Positions 27,010 through 35,350 of a stretch of 64,000 bases of DNA are shown here, piece after piece. Position 1 is the first letter of the stretch; each line of letters begins with the position of its first letter. Location: contig JAOAGT010000006.1 in assembly GCA_026415615.1 (NCBI GenBank), positions 51,571-115,570 on the forward strand, written 5' to 3'. This DNA is from Thermoleophilia bacterium. GTDB taxonomy: Bacteria; Actinomycetota; Thermoleophilia; RBG-16-64-13. Position numbers and translations under genes: made by a program. The notes under the pieces were generated by a model. It ran no database searches, was not told the origin of the DNA, and worked only from the letters and a program-made list of their open reading frames with translations.

Positions 27010-28842
27010 ATGGCTGAGGACGTTTCGACTTCACAACGTGTGCCAAGAATAGCCGAATACTGCCAGGCACTTGTAAATGCGAAGTACACGTTAAGCGATC
27101 CTGAGCTGAGCGGCGGCGAAGTAATACTTGACAAGAAAGGTGAGCCCTTTGTCACTTCCGGCAACTTCGCCTGCGTGTTCAAAGTTAAGAACGCAGCTGG
27201 GAAAGCCTATGCGGTGAGATGCTTTCATCGCGCAGTGTATGACCGCGCAGATAGGTATAGGCAAATACAACCTTACCTCGCCCAGCTGGGTGACGCTGAC
27301 TGGAAAGTGGACTTCCGCTACCTGGATGAAGGCATACTTGTCAATGGGGCCTGGTATCCGATTCTCAAGATGGATTGGGTTGAAGGTGAGGAGTTGGATC
27401 GCTACATCGCCTCCCACCTGGAAGACCATACCGCGATTGAGGATTTGTTTGCTGAATTTCTACATGTTCTGGGCAGTCTCCGAGACGCCCGCATTGCCCA
27501 CGGAGATCTGCACCACAGCAATGTTATGGTGACCAAAGGGGGAAGAATCAAGCTCGTCGACTATGATGGGATGTTTGTTCCCACCTTGGAAGGTCGTCTG
27601 GCATCAGAGGTTGGGCATCCCAACTATCAGCACCCGCGTAGGACGGTGCGCCATTTTGATGATTCGATCGACTCCTTTTCGGCACTGGTTATCCTGGCGT
27701 CTCTCGCAGCAATTGCTTCTAGGCCGAAACTCTGGACGGAGTATCACAGTGACGGTGATTGCCTCATTATGGGTCAACGCGATTTCCTTTCGCCGTCAAG
27801 CTCGAGAGTCTTTCGCGAGCTTCAGGCTCTCGGTGACCTGCGAGTCCAGCTTCTTGTCGGTGGGCTTTTAAGCGCACTCGCGACGCCAGATCCTCAAGCC
27901 TGCAAATCCATTGCTCAGACATTGCTAGCTGGCCTATGGGACAGGCATGGGGCTGTTAGTCAAGGCATTCAGCAGGCTGCACGTACCAAACATGATGCCC
28001 GCGGTTTCGACCGCCGTGGCATTCACCGCGACACAGGCACGAAGTACGACCCGCAGGGTTTTGACCGGGAAGGCTACGACGCGCGCGGCTTTGACCGGAA
28101 TGGCATCCATCGAGAGACTGGAACCAAGTACGATCACGATGGGTTTGATCGCAGAGGCATCCACCGGGAGACCCGGAGAAGGTACGACCCTCTAGGGTTC
28201 AACAGTGAGGGCATCCACTGTGACACGGGCACCAAGTACGATCCCCGCGGCTTTGACCGCCGTGGCATTCACCGCGACACAGGGACGAAGTACGACCCGC
28301 AGGGTTTTGACCAGCAGGGCTACGACGCGCGCGGCTTTGACCGCAACGGTATCCACCGAGAGTCACACACTAAGTACGATCCCCAGGGTTTTGACCGCAA
28401 CGGCATTCACGGGAAGGTATCGATGGTTACAAGCCAGCGGATTACCGAGCCTGTTTCTTCTGCCAAAGGTGACTTCGGGCAAAAGGGAGGAGAGTCGAGC
28501 TGTTTTGTCGCGACGGTGGTCTTTGGTACTCCATTGGCAGAAGAGGTCCAGGTGCTGAGGTGGTACCGGGATAACAGGCTCCTGAGAACGACACACGGAC
28601 GGTTGGCGGTCAGGATCTACTACGCCGTGGGGCCGACTTTGGCACGAGCCGTTAACAAGACAGAGACAGGGCAGAAAGCAGTCCGGGCTATCCTGCGAAG
28701 TTTCGTCAGGCGAGTGGCGTCTGGTGCTTCTTTAGCGGGAACTGGAAGTGCGCAGGCGCAAGATTACGGCTCCACCCCGGCCGCAAGCGGTGCGAAGGGT
28801 CAAGGGTGCTCTGAATTGGAGGTTCCGAGAGCTAAGCGGTGA
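27010..28842 (+). CDS. Protein kinase with GFD/GIH tandem repeats and CFI-box C-terminus
   Basis: 610 residues starting one base after the phosphatase stop. Kinase-like N-terminus: nucleotide loop region SGNFACVFKV (~51), catalytic loop HGDLHHSNVMV (~164-174) and DYDG in place of DFG (~184-187). Residues ~325-475 are tandem units of the type GFDRRGIHRDTGTKYDPQ alternating with GYDARGFDRNG. The last ~110 residues match the CFI-box C-terminal domain (CFVATVVFGTPLAEEVQVL, then RIYYAVGPTLARAV). Expected to phosphorylate Ser/Thr on the vWA-HEPN protein or other island products. The repeats may be a Ca- or partner-binding or length-variable sensor segment; that is inference. Confidence 0.85.
   Translation: MAEDVSTSQRVPRIAEYCQALVNAKYTLSDPELSGGEVILDKKGEPFVTSGNFACVFKVKNAAGKAYAVRCFHRAVYDRADRYRQIQPYLAQLGDADWKVDFRYLDEGILVNGAWYPILKMDWVEGEELDRYIASHLEDHTAIEDLFAEFLHVLGSLRDARIAHGDLHHSNVMVTKGGRIKLVDYDGMFVPTLEGRLASEVGHPNYQHPRRTVRHFDDSIDSFSALVILASLAAIASRPKLWTEYHSDGDCLIMGQRDFLSPSSSRVFRELQALGDLRVQLLVGGLLSALATPDPQACKSIAQTLLAGLWDRHGAVSQGIQQAARTKHDARGFDRRGIHRDTGTKYDPQGFDREGYDARGFDRNGIHRETGTKYDHDGFDRRGIHRETRRRYDPLGFNSEGIHCDTGTKYDPRGFDRRGIHRDTGTKYDPQGFDQQGYDARGFDRNGIHRESHTKYDPQGFDRNGIHGKVSMVTSQRITEPVSSAKGDFGQKGGESSCFVATVVFGTPLAEEVQVLRWYRDNRLLRTTHGRLAVRIYYAVGPTLARAVNKTETGQKAVRAILRSFVRRVASGASLAGTGSAQAQDYGSTPAASGAKGQGCSELEVPRAKR
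27998..28430 (+). repeat. Coding tandem repeats within the kinase, with a 246-base higher-order period
   Basis: Short protein units (GFDR-x-GIHR-x-TGTKYDP) are arranged in a higher-order block. The DNA from about 27998 (reading CGCCGTGGCATTCACCGCGA) recurs almost identically from about 28244, an offset of 246 bases or 82 codons. All units stay in frame. Confidence 0.9.
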
Positions 28843-29256
28843 CCCGACGCCTGTGCTGGATTGGACCCGGAGTCAGGAGCCGGCTGCGCAGTGAAACTGC
28901 AGCTGTTGCACCGAGAGCCTAGGGCTTGCGCTAATCACTGAATATGACCGCCGCTGGAACCGAACAGAGATCTCGCGATTGCTCCTAAAGCGTTTTGTGT
29001 GTGTGACATGTACGCCAAGAACCAATCAGCTAGACCCCACGGAGCTGCACCGAAACGGTTCATCCTCGTGGGTACTCGGTTGTCGACAAGACCCTCGAGC
29101 CAGTCACCAACCTGCGCGGAGAGTCTATTTGCCCAAACAGAGAGGATGGACATAGACGGGCGGCTTGGGTATGTTTGGTTTCCGTGGGGTACCTCTGTAC
29201 GACACCAGTTTTGTTGACGCTAACCTCCAGGAGTGCTTGGGAAAGGCACGCGTTTC
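28843..29256. other. Intergenic gap after the kinase gene
   Basis: About 410 bases. Short frames here have no recognisable composition or start signal, and I see no hairpin or repeat. Confidence 0.4.
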
Positions 29257-31017
29257 ATGTTCTCGCTCGCAGGGCAACATAGAATGACCTGTCCTGTCTG
29301 CGGTGCTACAGCCCCACCCGAGGGTTTCTATTGCTGGAGGTGCGGCCAGCCTCTCCGCCAAAGGGGCCGGCGCAGCCCCAGGCGATGGACGAAGGGCAAG
29401 AGACTGCTTGTGATTGCGCTTAGTGCTGTCCTTCTCGTTGCTGCGCTCGCGGGCGCCGTGCTAGCTGTTAGGAGTTCGGCCGCCGTGACTCAAGAGGAGT
29501 ACGGACAGCAGCTGCGCGCATGGCTGGATAAGCATGCCTCGACGTTGGACGAAAGCCAGTTTAGATGGCTGACAGATCCTGCAGACTGGAAGAACCTCGA
29601 TCAATGGGACTTGCAGCTGCTCAGCGAGGATAACCGACGGCTTCACCGTGCCCTGGACGATCTTAAACGCGTGAAGGCACCCAGGGAACTGAAGGCTGCT
29701 CACGAGGACCTTGCCGAGGGTTTCGCCGAGCTTGTGAGGGCGTACGATCTCTGCTTAGAGGCTGCCAAGGAGGGGGATCTCAACAAGCTCGCTGCTGGAT
29801 GGGCCCTGAGAACCAAGTCTTATGAACAAGTCCATACGGCTATCGCAGAGCTCTATAGGCTTGGCAAAGCCCTGGAGCAAGGCCAAGAGGCAACTACGAC
29901 CACTCAGCGGAGCAGCCCGGCCTCAACTACCACGAGCGCGGCATCTACCATTCCTCCGACTACCACCTCCACAAGCATTTCGGTCACAGGGCTGCCTGCT
30001 GTGTCCTTGCGCAGCTTCTCCGGGCCAGTGAAGCACTACCTAAACGAGGAATACGGGTTCGGGTTCGACTACCCTCCCGCGGAGGTTTACGACAACGACG
30101 GGTGCGACGTGTTCGAAAAGAATCCCCTGGAGATGGTGCTTGAAGGATGGGCCTTCGGCGTGTACGTGCAGTTTGTTCCCTACAGCCAGCTGCGGTTTCC
30201 AGACTACCCAGGTGCCCTGGTTCTTGTCCAGGACCCCAGTATGCCTGGCGGAAACAACTGGGGCACCCGACCCGAGGTGCTTCTTGAGATGATGCGGCTC
30301 AACGCCGGAGATGTTTGGGGACTGTATCCTGCGGAAAGGGGATCTGCCTGGCTCGATCCCTCGCTTTCACAGTTTTCTCCAGTTGCAGCAGTCTCAACGC
30401 GTGGCACCGAACTGTTCTTGCAGAAGGCGGGCGGAAAGGTTCACGCCTGCGCAATAACACCAACATATCAGTATCTACTGTACGTGGACGAGCACTCCTT
30501 CGGGGAGCCGCCGCAAGATTTTGCGGAGGGATTCTTGGCTAGTTTCTACGCGAATGGTGCCCCAGCACGACGGTCCAACGTTGCGACCGACGAACAAACC
30601 TACCTTGAGCTGGCAGCCTCACTTACCAGAAAACTCCGCCCCATCCTTGTTAAGCTTTCCACACTCTTCGACGAGGCAGCCCGCTCTTTGGACGAGTTCG
30701 ACCCCGTCCCGGTTGCTAACTTGAACACAGAGTGGTCGGAAGTTTGTGCCCAGTGGATGCGGGGATGCGGGCTTGCGATTGCCAGTAACTCCTCCTTGCT
30801 ATGCCTGGATTCGTGTTTGCGAAACACCATCTCGGTTCTGTGGGACTACCGCGGGACCTATCAAGAATTCCTCGGATTGAGAAGCGTTGGGCCTGACGAC
30901 CAGGAAGTTTATAGCTGTCTTGACGATGTCCGTGCCTTGCTTAATAGCGCTGATCTCTTCATTAAGAACGCGATTTACATTGGTGAAGAGCTTGCCTCTC
31001 ACCTCGAGTGGCAATGA
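29257..31017 (+). CDS. Membrane protein with N-terminal zinc ribbon and large extracytoplasmic region
   Basis: About 586 residues. The start is uncertain: ATG 29257 (GGGAAAGG upstream), GTG 29233 or ATG 29284; the last would begin MTCPVCGA, a common opening for such proteins. CPVC...CWRC forms a zinc ribbon, followed by a basic stretch and one membrane segment (LLVIALSAVLLVAALAGAVLAV). After a helical region comes a Thr/Ser-rich linker (TTTTQRSSPASTTTSAAST), then a ~350-residue domain I do not recognise, with aromatic-rich segments (YGFGFDYPP). Predicted cytoplasmic zinc ribbon, single pass, mostly outside. Same strand as the HEPN-vWA/PP2C/kinase set but 410 bases away, so association is only suggestive. 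Confidence 0.78.
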   Translation: MFSLAGQHRMTCPVCGATAPPEGFYCWRCGQPLRQRGRRSPRRWTKGKRLLVIALSAVLLVAALAGAVLAVRSSAAVTQEEYGQQLRAWLDKHASTLDESQFRWLTDPADWKNLDQWDLQLLSEDNRRLHRALDDLKRVKAPRELKAAHEDLAEGFAELVRAYDLCLEAAKEGDLNKLAAGWALRTKSYEQVHTAIAELYRLGKALEQGQEATTTTQRSSPASTTTSAASTIPPTTTSTSISVTGLPAVSLRSFSGPVKHYLNEEYGFGFDYPPAEVYDNDGCDVFEKNPLEMVLEGWAFGVYVQFVPYSQLRFPDYPGALVLVQDPSMPGGNNWGTRPEVLLEMMRLNAGDVWGLYPAERGSAWLDPSLSQFSPVAAVSTRGTELFLQKAGGKVHACAITPTYQYLLYVDEHSFGEPPQDFAEGFLASFYANGAPARRSNVATDEQTYLELAASLTRKLRPILVKLSTLFDEAARSLDEFDPVPVANLNTEWSEVCAQWMRGCGLAIASNSSLLCLDSCLRNTISVLWDYRGTYQEFLGLRSVGPDDQEVYSCLDDVRALLNSADLFIKNAIYIGEELASHLEWQ

Positions 31018-31042
31018 GGCGCCGGCTGCCCGGAGTTCACCC

Positions 31043-32344
31043 TCACCCCGAAAGCGCCGTCGACAGGTGGCGGCCGCAGTGCGCCACTATCACCTTGTCT
31101 TGGTGTACGGCAAAGTAGATACGCAGGCACTTCTGGGGATCGTGGGAGTCGCCCAGGCGCAGGTGCTGTTCGGCCAGCAATTTAACCTTTTCGTGCACGA
31201 CCGTTCGCTCAAAACCGTGCTTGCCCTTGGTGATCTCACCTTCATGGGAAGCGTAGCTTAGACCCGGGACTTCGTCCTTGTGGGCCTTAAACCACTCACG
31301 CGTACCCACAAACCGATCGCCTGTGAGCATTTTCACTTGCCGCTCTCTTGCGTATCTTCCCAGGAGCTGCAGGGCTTCCCACGCCTTGGCCACGTCGCGG
31401 TAGGGTGACGCTGCTGCGCTCTCGAGGGCTTGCTCGTGCACCACAACGCAATCCGAGTATTGCCGAGCGACACACTGGAGAGCCTCGACTAGGCTCGAGG
31501 GCGCTGGCGCAGGCTCGGGAATAGGATTGCGTTCGAGCTCACGGATCCGCGCCTCTCTCGTAGCAAGCTCTTGACGTAGGTGCTGGCATTCGGCCTCGAG
31601 AGCCGTAACTCGCTCGAGTGCTTCCTGGAGTGCGCGATCTCCCACCTTTCGGACCTCATACTGTTGCCACGCATTAAGAATGGCCCGAACGTGGTTGCGC
31701 AGCTCGCGGGGATTGCCGGGGTCCACGCTCATCCACTCAAGTCTTTCCAGCAAGGTCCGCCTAATCTGGTCTGTGTCGACCACGCCCTGGTCGCTACCCT
31801 CGCGGCGCAGACGCGCAATCACTGGTCCGGCGATATGCTCTTCCAAAGCCGTGTCGTGAACACCTGCCGCCGCCGCTGCACGTGCGACCGATTGGGCGAG
31901 CTTTCTAGCTGAGAATTCTTCTTGCGTTCCGTCCTTCTTTATAACCAAGAATGGTCGGAATTGAGCCGCCATCTGTTGTAAACGCGTGCACGCTTCTTCC
32001 AAACTGTGCACTGGTTTCTCGGGCTCCACCAGGCTGTTAAGCACAGGATTGCTGAGATGGTTGGGGTCGATAAGTATGACAGGCTTACCTTGCTGTCTTC
32101 CCCTGATGATACTTAGCGTGGTTCCGATGGACTCTTTCCACATATTGGCCACAATGATGTCGCACGACTCCATGCAGCCGATCTCTCGGGAGACTGCAAA
32201 ATCGTTCGTCCATTCGGCCGGATCCTCAAAGTCAAACTTCCCGTGCAGTTGCCTCTTTAGCTCTGCGCGCCACCACGTTTTCTGTTCCTCGTTACACCCG
32301 CTGATGGGACCCGCAAGATAAATACGCAGAGGTTTGTTGGCCAT
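31043..32344 (-). CDS. Nucleoside 2-deoxyribosyltransferase-like protein fused to an ATP-cone
   Basis: 433 residues; ATG preceded by GAGGGGG. Residues 1-115 (RIYLAGPISGCNEEQ...SCDIIVANMWKESIGTTLSI...GKPVILIDP) resemble the nucleoside 2-deoxyribosyltransferase fold, whose members cleave N-glycosidic bonds of nucleosides or nucleotides. Residues ~135-215 (LVIKKDGTQEEFSARKLAQS...TLLERLEW) resemble an ATP-cone, the nucleotide sensor of NrdR and ribonucleotide reductases. A coiled coil (~235-275) leads to a C-terminal ~120-residue part (KLLAEQHLRLGD...RIYFAVHQDKVIVAHCGRHL) that I cannot assign; it faintly recalls RelE-like folds. A nucleotide-sensing base-releasing effector in a defence island is plausible but unproven. 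Confidence 0.7.
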   Translation of the reverse strand: MANKPLRIYLAGPISGCNEEQKTWWRAELKRQLHGKFDFEDPAEWTNDFAVSREIGCMESCDIIVANMWKESIGTTLSIIRGRQQGKPVILIDPNHLSNPVLNSLVEPEKPVHSLEEACTRLQQMAAQFRPFLVIKKDGTQEEFSARKLAQSVARAAAAAGVHDTALEEHIAGPVIARLRREGSDQGVVDTDQIRRTLLERLEWMSVDPGNPRELRNHVRAILNAWQQYEVRKVGDRALQEALERVTALEAECQHLRQELATREARIRELERNPIPEPAPAPSSLVEALQCVARQYSDCVVVHEQALESAAASPYRDVAKAWEALQLLGRYARERQVKMLTGDRFVGTREWFKAHKDEVPGLSYASHEGEITKGKHGFERTVVHEKVKLLAEQHLRLGDSHDPQKCLRIYFAVHQDKVIVAHCGRHLSTALSG

Positions 32345-32644
32345 GTCAACCCCCTCACCCGCATGAGTGCCTTCCCAGTCTCGGATCGCTGCGCTGTGCT
32401 GCTAGTGTTCTTTTCTCACGAGCTGACTGTGCGCGATACAGGACCTCTTACACGGTAACAGAAGGGTCGGACGGGAAAGGAAGCCTCGCTGGATGGAAAG
32501 CGGCCTCTTGGGTCGCTGCCCTTGCTCGTTTGGGAGGCGCGCGAGTTGCGGTTTACCCCAACCTTACGACCCGGCAGCTAATCTACGTGCCGCCATTCAG
32601 AGATCAAACAGACGGCAGGCGAGAGAGACCTGAAAGGAGAAGGT
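32345..32644. other. Divergent intergenic region
   Basis: 300 bases between two divergent genes. It must hold both promoters; I could not assign boxes confidently. A strong AAAGGAGAAGG ribosome site for the following gene ends the gap. Confidence 0.4.
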
Positions 32645-32971
32645 ATGAATCGAATAAGGCGCGTCGCTTTTCCAGCGCTCGCCGCGCTATTTTGCATGAT
32701 CGCGCTATTTGCTTTGGGCGGCTGCACCCAGTCCGAAAGCTCGGCAGCCACTTCGACCTCGGCTACTTACTGGCAGACCTGTCGCCGAGGTGAGATCAAC
32801 GACCCTTATCCCGGCAAATGTCGCGACTATACCGATGCAAATGGCGACCAGATCTGCGACTGGTCTCAAGCTCCAGATAGCAGCAGTCTTGGCGATTATT
32901 ACACCCTGGGTCCAGATCGCGGCTGTCCCCTGGGACTGTGCGCCATTTGCGGCATTTGCCGCTCTTCATGA
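32645..32971 (+). CDS. Small Cys-rich lipoprotein
   Basis: 108 residues; excellent ribosome site (AAAGGAGAAGG). Lipoprotein signal with hydrophobic core (ALAALFCMIALFAL) and lipobox LGGC, cleavage before Cys27. The mature part includes CRDYTDANGDQICDWSQ, a Ca-loop-like DxNxD segment flanked by cysteines, and ends with a CPLGLCAICGIC cluster. The five closely spaced C-terminal cysteines could bind a metal or Fe-S centre or form disulfides. Function unknown; neighbours give no clear pathway. Confidence 0.7.
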   Translation: MNRIRRVAFPALAALFCMIALFALGGCTQSESSAATSTSATYWQTCRRGEINDPYPGKCRDYTDANGDQICDWSQAPDSSSLGDYYTLGPDRGCPLGLCAICGICRSS

Positions 32972-33064
32972 GCCCTCGGCGGATTTCCGGAAACCAAGGA
33001 CGCGCTCCGCTTTGTGGAGGCGGGTGGCTAGACGACCTGGCCGGATCTAGACCCTCAGGTGTCC

Positions 33065-33112
33065 TTACCAGAATGACAGCTTTCTGATATCCTGTCCTTC
33101 ATGGAAGGACAG
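33065..33112 (+). promoter_or_regulatory. Likely leaderless promoter and palindrome centred on a start codon
   Basis: TTACCA (33065-33070), 17 bases, TATCCT (33088-33093) ends seven bases before the ATG at 33101, with no Shine-Dalgarno. CTGTCCTTC (33092-33100) and GAAGGACAG (33104-33112) form a perfect 9-base inverted repeat with the ATG as spacer. Confidence 0.45.
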
Positions 33113-34471
33113 CTTCGGACAGTCATTAGGCAAAAGATCATTGACGCCGAGAAGGCGCCTATTCCCGATTTTACAAGGCGCGATCTTCACGTGCCTGTAA
33201 TTCCAAACAAGGCTCTCGCGGTTATCGGCATGCGGCGCACAGGCAAGACCACCTTCCTCTGGCAAGTGCTTGCTGACCGCTTGGCGAGCGGGACTCCGCG
33301 CGAGGGCGTTCTCTTTTTCAGTTTCGATGACGAGCGTCTGGCTGATCTTACTGCCTCTGATCTTGGCATTCTCCTTGAGGAGTATTACCTGTTGCACCCT
33401 GAATGGCGCGATGACAGACGAGCACTGCTCCTTCTCGATGAGATTCAACTTGTGCCGGGATGGGAACGCTTTGCTCGGCGCGTGCTTGACACGGAAAATG
33501 TGGATCTGTTCGTTGCGGGCTCCTCGGCGCGGATGCTTTCCCGAGAAGTGGCAAGCAGCATGCGGGGTCGGGCAATGGAAGTAGTCGTGTTTCCTTTCAG
33601 CTTCCGCGAATTCTTGCGCCATCGCGGTCGTGAGGTAGAAGACCCTGAGCGAATAGAGAAAGCTCGTCGGTCGGCACTTCGGGCAGATCTGGAGACCTAC
33701 CTCACCGTCGGCGGTTTTCCAGAAGCTCAAGGAGCCTCCGAGCGGGATCGGGCTGAATTACTTCGCACGTATGTGGATGTGACTGTGCTCAGAGACGTGA
33801 TCGAACGGTATGAGGTTTCTCACCCCGTGGCTTTGCGCCAGCTCACCAGGCATCTCCTTGGTCATGCAGCGAGGCTTTTCAGCGTCAACCGCTTCTACAA
33901 CGACCTGAGGTCGCGTGGCGTTCGTGTGGCGAAGGACTCACTCCATGAGTATCTTGCGTATCTGGAGGACGCCTTCCTTGTTTACGGCGTGTGGTTGGCT
34001 ACTGAATCAGAGCGGCGGCGCATGAGTAATCCGCGCAAGTTTTACCCGGTTGATCCCGGCCTGATTCCCCTCTACGATCGCAGCGGACGCATGCAGCTAT
34101 CCAAAGCTCTTGAAACTGTTGTGTTAATCGAGCTTCTCCGGCGTGGCGCGAAGGTTGGCTATGTCCGGAATCGCGACGGCTCGGAGGTGGATTTTCTTGC
34201 CAGGTGGCCGGGTGGACGCCGGGAGCTCGTTCAAGTGTGTGCTGAAGTCTCGGATGCGGCTACCCTTGAGCGCGAAGTGCGGGCCCTGCTCAACGCCGCG
34301 CCCGACTATCCTGGCGCTTTGCTCACGCTTATCACCTTGCTACCTGAGGCTGTGCGGAATGTCCCAGCGCAAATCCGGGTACAAGACGCAAGTGTGTGGC
34401 TACTGCGCTCCGCCGAGGCCAGTGGGGAAACCGGCGATACTGCCAGTGGGGAAACCGGCAACACTGGTTGA
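33101..34471 (+). CDS. AAA-type ATPase with DUF4143 C-terminal domain
   Basis: 456 residues. Walker A GMRRTGKT (~43-50), Walker B LLLLDEIQLVPGWE, sensor-like FVAGSSARML, and the family segment RGRAMEVVVFPFSFREFLR. The C-terminal DUF4143 part includes YVRNRDGSEVDFLARW, which recalls the core of PD-(D/E)xK nucleases. Such single-gene ATPases are frequent in accessory regions and behave like stand-alone nuclease or defence modules, but their biochemical role is poorly known. The C-terminus carries a two-fold SGETG repeat. Start chosen at the first ATG, which lies in a palindrome and appears leaderless. Confidence 0.88.
   Translation: MEGQLRTVIRQKIIDAEKAPIPDFTRRDLHVPVIPNKALAVIGMRRTGKTTFLWQVLADRLASGTPREGVLFFSFDDERLADLTASDLGILLEEYYLLHPEWRDDRRALLLLDEIQLVPGWERFARRVLDTENVDLFVAGSSARMLSREVASSMRGRAMEVVVFPFSFREFLRHRGREVEDPERIEKARRSALRADLETYLTVGGFPEAQGASERDRAELLRTYVDVTVLRDVIERYEVSHPVALRQLTRHLLGHAARLFSVNRFYNDLRSRGVRVAKDSLHEYLAYLEDAFLVYGVWLATESERRRMSNPRKFYPVDPGLIPLYDRSGRMQLSKALETVVLIELLRRGAKVGYVRNRDGSEVDFLARWPGGRRELVQVCAEVSDAATLEREVRALLNAAPDYPGALLTLITLLPEAVRNVPAQIRVQDASVWLLRSAEASGETGDTASGETGNTG
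34418..34459 (+). repeat. In-frame direct repeat at the 3' end of the DUF4143 gene
   Basis: GCCAGTGGGGAAACCGGC occurs at 34418-34435 and 34442-34459, identical, period 24 bases. It encodes the doubled ASGETG at the C-terminus just before the stop. Confidence 0.9.
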
Positions 34472-34607
34472 GTTCCGACAATGACGTCTTACCCATGTCG
34501 CGAGGTCTCTGAACGGCTCCGCTGGCGGCCTGGTGGAGCTAAGGGAGACTCGAGCTGGCCCAATAGCTCTCGGACTTGCAGAGTCCGTGCTGTGGAAGGG
34601 AGGAGAA

Positions 34608-35312
34608 GTGAGTTACTGTGACGACAATGGCGGTGACAGCTCTTCTGCGAAGCACGGGGGAGATTCTCAGATTCCGGCAGATGCCTGCTTTGCGTGCGCG
34701 TACGGGCTGTGGGTTCAGGTCGACAGTTTTGTAGAAGCGGCGTACTTCCGCCGCACGGAGGTGGAAGACGAGCTGTGGGTCGGTACTACTGAGGTTCTCC
34801 TGGTATGCGACTATGATCTCGAAACCCTGTGTGCCGACGACTTTGCGCCGGCCAAGCTGGTCAATGTGAAACACGTTTGCTCTTCGCCCAGGCAGGGGGA
34901 CCAGTCTACGGCCTGCCTGCGGTTGCTCGGCTCTCACTTACGAGCTCAGGTCGGGTTCGCTTGGCCGGAGTGCTTCCTTGTGGCCGGGATCGTTGACCGA
35001 CCTTCTTTCGAGAACCTGGTGGCTCAGATCAAGCAGGAAATCGACGAAACGGAGCATCAAGCTCGTCTTCTTGGCGACGCTCCCATCCTAGCAGCCGCAC
35101 AGGACCTAGGATGTTCCCCGCAGCCTACGGGCAGGAGCTCCACTGGCTGGTACATGAGCTGCCCAGGTCGAAATCACGTCGTTTTTCTCGACGCGAAGAG
35201 CAACACCTTCACCTGCCCGTGGTGCAAGCGCAAGGGAGGAGTTGAAGAGTTGAAAGCTTTTGTGCAGGAACGCAGGAGTAGATGGGCAAAGACCACGCCC
35301 GATGAGAACTAG
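34608..35312 (+). CDS. Hypothetical protein with CHC2-like zinc finger
   Basis: 234 residues from a GTG at 34608, chosen because GGGAGGAG lies just upstream; an in-frame GTG at 34533 is an alternative. Most of the protein is unfamiliar, with a Cys pair (CFACAYG) near the N-terminus. The C-terminus, CPGRNHVVFLDAK then TFTCPWCKRKGGVEELKAF, matches the pattern of CHC2 zinc ribbons in DNA primases (C-x4-H...C-x2-C). It could bind DNA or RNA. No primase catalytic (Toprim) domain is present. Possibly part of the defence island. Confidence 0.65.
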   Translation: MSYCDDNGGDSSSAKHGGDSQIPADACFACAYGLWVQVDSFVEAAYFRRTEVEDELWVGTTEVLLVCDYDLETLCADDFAPAKLVNVKHVCSSPRQGDQSTACLRLLGSHLRAQVGFAWPECFLVAGIVDRPSFENLVAQIKQEIDETEHQARLLGDAPILAAAQDLGCSPQPTGRSSTGWYMSCPGRNHVVFLDAKSNTFTCPWCKRKGGVEELKAFVQERRSRWAKTTPDEN

Positions 35313-35350
35313 ACCCGTGCGAAGCGGGCTTGTCCCGTACTACGCGAGCT

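Noticed and set aside
27998..28430. CRISPR-like appearance of the regular repeats
   Set aside because: The repeats are coding, in frame, variable in unit length and without unique spacers.
28999..29217. Short frame of 72 codons in the gap after the kinase gene
   Set aside because: No ribosome site, low-complexity mixed composition and no family resemblance.
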